From positions 312,001 to 376,000 of the forward strand of contig JAJEKV010000124.1 of assembly GCA_021234155.1 (NCBI GenBank): a stretch of 64,000 nucleotides of DNA, read 5' to 3'. Source of the stretch: Isoetes taiwanensis. Taxonomy: Eukaryota > Streptophyta > Lycopodiopsida > Isoetales > Isoetaceae. Each line of letters opens with the position of its first letter. Position 1 is the stretch's first letter. The notes under the pieces are model-generated. The model saw only the letters and a program-made list of their open reading frames with translations, was not told the origin of the DNA and ran no database searches. This document shows positions 56,801-64,000 of the stretch, piece by piece. The position numbers and the translations under genes were made by a program.

Positions 56801-58680
56801 AAGATCGAATTACCAAAAACAAAGGAGGCAAAGGGCGTTTGATGCAAAAAGATTTAAGCAGGTACCTATATAATCTAAGGCAACTAGGCAAGAAAGATAT
56901 CACGAAAGAGCAAGTACCTATGAAATCTAAGACAATTAGGCAAGAAAGCTATCAGGAAAGAGACGAGTCCGTAGGAATAATACTTTGGTTCAAGTGACCA
57001 CGGTAAAAAATTGTAGCCAACAAGAATAATACAAATATACCTATTGATCTTGGAAAGATTGCCTAGAAAAAACCGTGGCATGGGGCTAATGTCAATGGGG
57101 AATTAAAGCATTGAATAATCATCGTAAAGAAGAAGGAAGAAACCGACCATTACCTAGTTGGGACGAAGACCATAAGAACTATAAGAACTATGAGAGTTGG
57201 ATAAAAAATAGCAAGGTTTAAAGTTAAGATGGTTGTCAAACAAGGGAAAAAACAATCCTATTCACGCAGATATTTATGCAAGAAAAAAGGGGCACGATTG
57301 AACTCCAGAAAAAGCAAACGCTGTAAATTTTTTATTCAACACTGGATTTTAGGGTCTTCTGGCGGCACTGAGGCTGGAGTCGGAATCGGAACTAAGCCAT
57401 AGGGCCTTATGCGACCTGAATCCTAATCTTAAATCCAAAATATGGCTAACCCTAAAGAAAGAGCCGAAAGAGTGGAACTGCCTGCCCAGTTGCCGATATG
57501 ATCAGAAAAAAGCCGGATATGCAGGGATCAGGAGCGATTGCTCAGGTTGAGGCCGGTTAAGCATTTAGAAATAGCACAGGGCCGGATATGCAGGGATCAG
57601 GTTCGATTGCTCAGGTTGAGGCCGGATAAGCAGGGTTAGAAATAGCACACAGTCGGATCTTCAAGGCTATAAGACCGCACAAGGCCAGAATACCGAGCAA
57701 GAATGACAGGATACAAGAAAAATCTACCCACTTAATTTTGGATTACTGGAAGAATGTTTCAAAGAAAACGAGCAGGCTAAGCAGACAGAGAACTGGCTGG
57801 ATTCTTGGAACAATCAGAGCAGCAAAGGAAATTCAAATTATTACCAATAAGTATGAGAAATGGATTTTTGGAGCAGCGATTGTGTAAAAGTAAATTGTTC
57901 AATCCAGAACTCGAGATTTGGTTTACAAACACCACAGCATACTCAAATTCTTGTGCTGGAAGCCTCTGGCATCTAGAAGCTGCCAAATTCATAGCTCCCC
58001 TCCTTTATCAACAAGAAAGATTTGTAGAGACAATGTAGAAAAAAGGCAGGCTGAGAAAAAATGGGAATTTTGGCAACCGAAAGCCCACAAATCGAAACCC
58101 CAAACTTATTTCCATTGGGCAAAAGCCTTCTCATACCCCGACAATGCTAATGTATCTGTAAGCAGAACAGGCAATAATAGGCAACAAGAGCCCGGCGGAC
58201 AAGAGCAGCTGTAGATAAGGTTAATGTTTATATATGACTGTTGGAGTGCTCAAATATTAAGAAAGTTTACTTACAGTCCAGTGATGCACTATGCTGGGCT
58301 TTACAAAAAATCCAATTTTTGTATCTGGAGAGACCAGCTAAGTGGGCAAAAAGGTCTTTAGATCTCTGATTTTTGACAATAAGTTCAAGAAGAGAATGAG
58401 AGGTTTTCTTAGAAGACACAAGTAATGATTTCTTAGCTCCGAGCCATAAAAAAGTAATCATAGCTATTTTGAAGCTTGAGGAGCCCACAAAAACTATCGG
58501 TTCAATAGCAAAAGAGAAGAAACTTCTTATAGGCGTAAAAAGCAAAAATAAACTTTCACAAGAAACTCTTTGAAATTTACCTATTCAAAATCTACATTCA
58601 AGTTAAACTACATTCAATTCTAAAAGCTAAGCAAACTAACACAACTAGAAATTCAAGCAAGTAGCCTATACACAAAGAGA
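53860..58680. other. 4.8-kb purine-rich plus strand without recognisable genes
   Basis: The plus strand is strongly A+G-biased ('AAGAAAGAAAGAAG', 'GGAAAAACATGGAAAAAA'). Contains a 115-bp duplication (55405-55512 and 55925-56050), (AATAG)n at 55527-55553 followed by 'TACGACATC', and a 69-bp tandem (57510-57660). Small ORFs at 56206-56403 and 57805-58214 have no recognised domain. It could be a decayed retroelement read from the minus strand or an intron. Confidence 0.5.
57510..57660. repeat. 69-bp tandem repeat, about 2.2 copies
   Basis: 'GCCGGATATGCAGGGATCAG' starts at 57510 and 57579; each is followed by 'CGATTGCTCAGGTTGAGGCC' and 'TTAGAAATAGCACA'. Confidence 0.85.
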
Positions 58681-58682
58681 AA

Positions 58683-58855
58683 AGTAGGAAGACAAAACAC
58701 AAAAAGATGGAACGCTCAAGAGGAAGGCCGATGATGAAAACCTAGAACTGATGAGATATATAGCCTGTAAAAAAGTTCTGATGGAAAAAATAGACGTTCC
58801 AAAAAAGGACCGTCTTCTCCAAGAATGATGGTTCTATGTTGCCATAGAACCATGT
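58683..58855 (+). repeat. Left flank of the tandem array (copy of 53627-53799)
   Basis: Ends with 'GGTTCTATGTTGCCATAGAACC', itself a perfect hairpin, immediately before array unit 1. Confidence 0.75.
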
Positions 58856-59047
58856 ATTCTGACACAACAGTCTGCCCCATTAGTTCAAATCCAATAACAT
58901 GCTTGTTATTGGTCTGGTAGTCATATAATTCCAATATATGATTTCGGACCAATATAGATTCTGGTCCAATGTACCATCAGCCAGCAGCACATAAATGCAC
59001 CCTCGTATGATTGTGCCCACATTATTTCTTCCTTTTTCAATTGAGAG

Positions 59048-59400
59048 ATGGCGAGGCCGAAAGTTGTAGTGAGGGAGCGCTTATTCTGCGTCTGCCTTCT
59101 CCATCTTCTTCAAGCTCCTCAAGCTCTTCGGCCATGTCCGAGGGTAGTGCAAACTCCGCATGCACAGTAGAGCAAAATGAGTTTCCATTCTGCAAACAAG
59201 GAAGATCCACAATTCCATTACTGCACAAGCTTTTGTGCAGTATCTGGATATGGGCACGGTCAGAATCGAGGAGTTGTTCAACTGGGCTATGCATGCACCT
59301 GTGCGACAAAAGGTGCATGTGGAGTTCACATTCGTGAAGATTTCGGGTGCTTGGGTGCTCATGGAGATCAGAACTCTGACAAACAGTTCTGTAGCTTGTT
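59048..59400 (+). pseudogene. Small array ORF, unit 1 copy, frameshifted
   Basis: Begins 'MARPKVVVRERL' at 59048 and loses the frame after about 12 codons because four bases are missing relative to unit 2. Downstream sequence still aligns with the intact ORF at 61532-61894. Confidence 0.7.
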
Positions 59401-60515
59401 GAAGACGCCCTACCATGTTTTTTTAGTTGCTGGCTACTATAAACCACTACTGAGGAAGATGATCCTTGTTTTTTTTTTTTACTTATGTTGTTTTAAGATC
59501 CAGCTCGGATTCTCTCAACTCTCGGCTAAAAATATCCTCTAATATAGCCTCCCTGCAGAAATATCTTGGCTTAGTTCAGTCTGCTTGTAATCCTGTGCTT
59601 TTTTTGTAGCACAACTTTTGTATATTACAGCGTTTACCTAAATGAAAGTTTTTTATGTGAAAGCAGACGATCTTGTATTGGTTCTTAGTTTCTTTTCGTA
59701 CTACTACGTTGTTTCTGGTTTTTGTGCACAGATTGTCTTGCAAGGAGTCAATTGTCTTGCACTCTTTTAACGGTTTAACAGGGATCTTAAAGTTTTAGCA
59801 ATGTTGCTTTAGATTTGTAACAGAAAAGCAAGTAACAGAAAAGCAAATGTTACTTTAGGTTTGCTACTCACGTTTCTGTAAAAGCAAGTAACAGAAACTG
59901 TACTTTGTTGATCAGTTAGTAAAAAGTTCCCTATTTGTGAAATACTTTGTGCACAGATTTGACATCAAGAGTCACTGTCATGGAAGGAGTCATTGTATTG
60001 CACTCTTCTAAAGGTTAAACAGGGATCTTTAAGTTTGTAGCATTGTTACTGCAAGGTTTGTAACAGAAAAGCAAATAACTTTAGGCTAGTTACTCGTCTG
60101 TTCTGTAATACCAAGTAACAGAAAATGTACTTTGTCACAATGCACATTTCAATACACATTTCAATGCCACAATGCACAATGCAGAATTCACAACTCACAA
60201 TTCACAATACACAACATATCCAACTCAATATTATGTGAACATCACATGCAAATATAGCTCTACATACACATACCTGTTTCACATATAAAATCAGTTTTCC
60301 AACCTCTAGTTTATCATCAGCATACAAGAAATTGAGTTCACAAACAAAGTAATGTGTGCTTAAGTTTGCACCATTTGCTGAAAACAGCAATTAATGTCCT
60401 CGTGTTACACAGCAGAAAGTGAGAACAAGAAAATTTTGATTATTTCAACCATGTAAGATTGCTGCACATTTTGCATAACAGATGTATGCATTATGTACCA
60501 ATTATTTAGCAACAC

Positions 60516-61070
60516 TCAATCTGCATTTACTTGTTCCAAATTCTGGAATATGACATGTCGAATTTGATCCCCTTCTTTCTTCATCCTTTTGTTCATTACC
60601 TCAGTCTCATAATATTCAATTTCAGGTATATCAGGTTGCAATGGCAAGTAATCCAGCTGAAGATCTTGCATGATACAAAAGTTCCACAAGAAACAAGTAG
60701 CATGGATTATTTTGGCTGCTCTACCAACATGGATAGGTAGTGCCTTTAAAATTCTGATTTTTTCTTTTATGATACCAAAACCATTTTCTACACACACTCT
60801 ACCTCTGCAGATCCTTTTATTAAATCTGTCATAGGCTCCCTTTCCATCAGGGAAAACTTTAATCAGAAATCTTCGAGAGGGATATGCTGAATCCCCAAGC
60901 AACATTTGTGGAATTGTAACAACCACCTCCTGATCAGTCATTTGACCCTGACTAATCCTTTTACCTGTCATCTGAACAGTAGGCTCTTGCATGATTTGTT
61001 TGGCTGCCAACCTCTTGTATAACAAACTTTTCTTGAATTGATTTGCATCATGCACAGAACCATGACACAA
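60516..61070 (-). pseudogene. Harbinger DDE transposase, C-terminal half (unit 1)
   Basis: Minus strand. 'CHGSVHDANQFKKSLLYKRL' matches the 'PGSxHDxxVFxxS' segment that follows the first catalytic Asp. The second Asp lies in 'MLLGDSAYPSRRFLIKVF' and the Glu in 'VCVENGFGIIKEKIRILKA'; '..IIHATCFLWNFCI' closes the domain. The first Asp and everything N-terminal are deleted, replaced by Myb/SANT 3' sequence, so there is no active nuclease. About 180 of the usual 350-450 residues remain and they are uninterrupted. Confidence 0.85.
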
Positions 61071-61327
61071 AGCATTTGTCAGATGACAAAAGATACCCTC
61101 CTGAAGATTGCCAAGCTTGCTTCATCCAAATCGAATTCCCAAATTGAGGTATTTCGAGGTTTTTCACATATGAATTCTATATTCTGTTTTTTTCTGTTAT
61201 TCTGTAATACTCTGTTACAGGAATTCTGTTATTTTGAGTTTCTGAGTTGCTGTTACAGATTTGTCTCATATTGTCTCATGTGATGTAATGTGTATGTCAT
61301 GTTCAATTCTTTAGGAATTTTTCTATT
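61040..61327 (+). pseudogene. Myb/SANT gene 3' remnant (unit 1)
   Basis: 'ACCATGACACAAAGCATTTG' onward matches 52454-52721 at high identity, including '..QMTKDTLLKIAKLASSKSNS' and the 3' UTR with 'CTGTTATTCTGTAATACTCTG'. Confidence 0.85.
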
Positions 61328-61531
61328 TGCAAACTGAAGTATTCTGACACAACAGTCTGCCCCATTAGTTCAAATCCAATAACATGCTTGTTATTGGTCT
61401 GGTAGTCATATAATTCCAATATATGATTTCAGACCAATATAGATTCTGGTCCAATGTACCATCAGCCAGCAGCACATAAATGCACCCTCGTATATTGTGC
61501 CCACATTATTTCTTCCTTTTTCAATTGAGAG

Positions 61532-61894
61532 ATGGCGAGGCTGAAAGTTGTAGTGAGGGAGCGCTTCAGATTCCGCTGTCTGCCTTCTCCATCTTCTTCA
61601 AGCTCCTCAAGCTTTTCAGCCATGTCCGAGGGTAGTGCAAACTCCGCATGCACAGTAGAGCAGAATGAGGTTTCCATTCTACAAACAAGGAAGGTCCACA
61701 ATTCCATTACTGCACAAGCTTTTGTGCAGTATCTGGATATGGGCACGGTCAGAATCGAGGAGGAGTTGTTCAACTGGGCTATGCATGCACCTGTGCGACA
61801 AAAGGTGCATGTGGAGTTCACATTCGTGAAGATTTCGGGTGCTTGGGTGCTCATGGAGATCAGAACTCCGACAAACAGTTGTCTAGCTTGTTGA
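61532..61894 (+). CDS. Small array-encoded protein, 120 aa, unknown
   Basis: ATG 61532 opens 'MARLKVVVRERFRFRC', a poly-Ser stretch (residues 19-29, with Phe), then 'MSEGSANSACTVEQNE' and a folded-looking half: 'ITAQAFVQYLDMGTVRIEEELFNWAMHAPVRQ', 'KVHVEFTFVKISGAWVLMEIRTP'. An alternative start is Met30. I do not recognise the family. It occupies the left side of each array unit, upstream of the transposase 3' end, and is absent from the Myb/SANT copy at 51.5 kb. It may be a captured host exon or a third element gene. Broken in unit 1, open in unit 2. Confidence 0.5.
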   Translation: MARLKVVVRERFRFRCLPSPSSSSSSSFSAMSEGSANSACTVEQNEVSILQTRKVHNSITAQAFVQYLDMGTVRIEEELFNWAMHAPVRQKVHVEFTFVKISGAWVLMEIRTPTNSCLAC

Positions 61895-63009
61895 AGACGC
61901 CCTGCCATGTTTTTTTTAGTTGCTGGCTACTGTAAACCACTACCGAGGAAGATGATCCTTGTTATTTTGTTTTTTTTTTTTTTACTTATGTTGTTTTAAG
62001 ATGATCCAGCTCGGATTCTCTCAACTCTCGGCTAAAAATATCCTCTAATATAACCTCCCTACAGAAATATCTTGGCTTAGTTCAGTCCGCTTGTAATCCT
62101 GTGCTTTTTTTGTAGCACAACTTTTGTATATTACAGCGTTGACCTAAATGAAAGTTTTTTATGTGAAAGCAGACGATCTTGTACTGGTTCTTAGTTTCTT
62201 TTCGTACTACTAAGTTGTTTCTGGTTTTTGTGCACAGATTGTCTTGCAAGGAGTCATTGTCTTGCACTCTTTTAACAGGGATCTTACAGTTTTAGCAATG
62301 TTGCTTTAGATTTGTAACAAAAAAGCAAGTAACAGAAAAGCAAATGTTACTTTAGGTTTGCTACTCACGTTTTTGTAAAAGCAAGTAACAGAAACTGTAC
62401 TTTGTTGATCAGTTAGTAAAAAGTTCCCTATTTGTGAAATAATTTGTGCATAGATTTGACATCAAGAGTCACTGTCATGGAAGGAGTCATTGTATTGCAC
62501 TCTTCTAAAGGTTAAACAGAGACCTTTAAGTTTGTAGCATTGTTACTGCAAGATTTGTAACAGAAAAGCAAATAACTTTAGGCTACTTACTCGTCTGTTC
62601 TGTAATACCAAGTAACAGAAAATGTACTTTGTCACAATGCACATTTCAATACACATTTCAATGCCACAATGCACAATGCAGAATTCACAACTCACAATTC
62701 ACAATACACAACATCTCCAACTCAATATTATGTGAACATCACATGCAAATATAGCTCTACATACACATACCTGTTTCACATATAAAATTAGTTTTCCAAC
62801 CTCTAGTTTATCATCAGCATACAAGAAATTGAGTTCACAAACAAAGTAATGTGTGCTTAAGTTTGCACCATTTGCTGAAAACAGCAATTAATGTCCTCGT
62901 GTTACACAGCAGAAAGAGAACAAGAAACATTTGATTATTTCAACCATGTAAGATTGCTGCACATTTTGCATAACAAATGTATGCATTATGTACCAATTAT
63001 TTAGCAAAA

Positions 63010-63585
63010 CTCAATCTGCATTTACTTGTTCCAAATTCTGGAATATGACATGTCGAATTTGATCCCCTTCTTTCTTCATCCTTTTGTTCATTACCTCAGT
63101 CTCATAATATTCAATTTCAGGTATATCAGGTTGAAATGCAAGTAATCCAGCTGAAGATCTTGCATGATACAAAAGTTCCACAAGATACAAGTAGCATGGA
63201 TTATTTTGGCTGCTCTACCAACATGGATAGGCAGTGCCTTTAAAATTCTGAATATTTCTTTGATGATACCAAAACCATTTTCTACACACACTCTACCTCT
63301 GCAGATCCTTTTATTAAATCTGCCATAGGCTCCCTTTCCATCAGGGAAAACTTTAATCAGAAATCTTCGAGAGGGATATGCTGAATCCCCAAGCAACATT
63401 TGTGGAATTGTAACAACCACCTCCTGATCAGTCATTTGACCCTGACTAATCCTTTTACCTGTCATCTGAACAGTAGGCTCTTGTATGATCTGTTTGGCTG
63501 CCAACCTCTTGTATAACAAACTTTTCTTGAATTGATTTGCATCATGCACAGAACCATGACAGAAAGCATTTGTCAGATGACACAA
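63010..63585 (-). pseudogene. Harbinger DDE transposase, C-terminal half (unit 2)
   Basis: Nearly identical to 60516-61070: 'CHGSVHDANQF', 'MLLGDSAYPSRRF', 'VENGFGIIKEIFRILKA'. A frameshift near 63140 (one base lost in 'GGTTGAAATGCAAG') changes the last residues. The first catalytic Asp is missing as in unit 1. Confidence 0.85.
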
Positions 63586-63834
63586 GATACCCTCCTGGAG
63601 ATTGCCAAGCTTGCTTCATCCAAATCGAATTCCTAAATTGAGGTATTTCGAGGTTTTTCACATATGAATTCTATATTCTATTTTTTCTGTTATTCTGTAA
63701 TACTCTGTTACAGGAATTCTGTTATTTTGAGTTTCTGAGTTGCTGTTACAGATTTGTCTCATATTGTCTCATGTGATGTAATGTGTATGTCATGTTCAAT
63801 TCTTTAGGAATTTTTCTATTTGCAAACTGAAGTA

Positions 63835-64000
63835 TTCTGACACAACAGTCTGCCCCATTAGTTCAAATCCAATAACATGCTTGTTATTGGTCTGGTAGTC
63901 ATATAATTCCAATATATGATTTCGGACCAATATAGATTCTGGTCCAATGTACCATCAGCCAGCAGCACATAAATGCACCCTCGTATATTGTGCCCACATT
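63835..64000 (-). mobile_element. Tandem array unit 3, cut by window end
   Basis: Restarts with 'ATTCTGACACAACAGTCTGC' and follows units 1 and 2 to the last base, so the array continues beyond the window. Confidence 0.85.

Larger units (their letters stand above)
58856..61341 (-). mobile_element. Tandem array unit 1: deleted PIF/Harbinger derivative (2.49 kb)
   Basis: From 'ATTCTGACACAACAGTCTGC' to the same words at 61342. Left to right: hairpins 'CCAATAACATGCTTGTTATTGG' and 'GGACCAATATAGATTCTGGTCC', a small plus-strand ORF (broken here), A+T-rich spacer, transposase 3' half on minus (61070-60516), then the last ~85 nt and 3' UTR of the Myb/SANT gene on plus (to 61327). An internal deletion removed the 5' parts of both divergent genes and fused what remained at about 61060-61066. 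Confidence 0.8.
61342..63834 (-). mobile_element. Tandem array unit 2 (2.49 kb)
   Basis: Same layout as unit 1 at a few percent divergence. Unit 2 keeps the small plus-strand ORF open. The joint between units reads 'TTTTTCTATTTGCAAACTGAAG', unlike the outer junctions. Confidence 0.85.

Noticed and set aside
60202-60390. Minus ORF with 'LYADD' suggesting reverse transcriptase, also at 62699-62887
   Set aside because: No other RT motif around it; it is array spacer, duplicated with the unit.

Overview
The window reads as nuclear DNA of a land plant, most likely a non-seed plant with a large, repeat-rich genome such as a fern or lycophyte. Two compact genes of the TIFY/JAZ family (plant-only jasmonate-pathway repressors) are present. 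The rest is introns, microsatellites, and LINE, hAT, PIF/Harbinger, MITE and SINE relics in A+T-rich sequence. The species assignment is inference. Most of the window is transposon graveyard; few loci look intact.

Layout. 0-1.4 kb: 3' exons of a Ulp1-like cysteine protease gene. 1.6-3.6 kb: CCA-rich satellite and a perfect foldback element. 3.8-7.6 kb: a small two-exon gene facing a broken DDE-like transposase gene whose domain order resembles a family common in animal genomes. 8-14 kb: LINE relics, including a 3.7-kb L1-type element with poly(A). 14.3-20.2 kb: a JAZ-bearing segment (copy A) split by a chain of LINE 3' ends joined through GA repeats, its JAZ gene broken by a further LINE stub. 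21.1-22.8 kb: LINE relic carrying a tRNA-derived SINE. 23.9-24.9 kb: intact small JAZ gene (copy B). 26-32 kb: minisatellites, hairpins, MITE-like elements and a shared-terminus repeat. 32.5-39.4 kb: LTR/PBS-like repeats, an L1 with clear target-site duplication, and several LINE relics. 39.6-41.6 kb: JAZ segment copy C with an intact gene. 42.7-44.9 kb: MITE plus a tandem duplication rich in CATGCA. 46.4-49.9 kb: dead hAT transposase and a dead AT-hook/RING gene. 50.6-52.7 kb: GA arrays and a Harbinger-type Myb/SANT gene. 53-58.7 kb: purine-rich sequence without recognisable genes. 58.9-64 kb: tandem ~2.49-kb array of internally deleted Harbinger elements.

Most notable. (1) Three paralogous JAZ-like loci; two give complete spliced ORFs with an intron at the position of the known Jas intron, and the third records a LINE/microsatellite insertion with its empty sites preserved in the paralogues. 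(2) LINEs whose 3' ends share an 'ACGTAAAAA'-like terminus followed by microsatellites of different units, repeatedly nested within each other at those microsatellites. (3) An animal-like 'DFSENY / SDGCAAQ / GHGKG' transposase in a plant. (4) A Harbinger derivative in which deletion fused two divergent genes and which then amplified in tandem.
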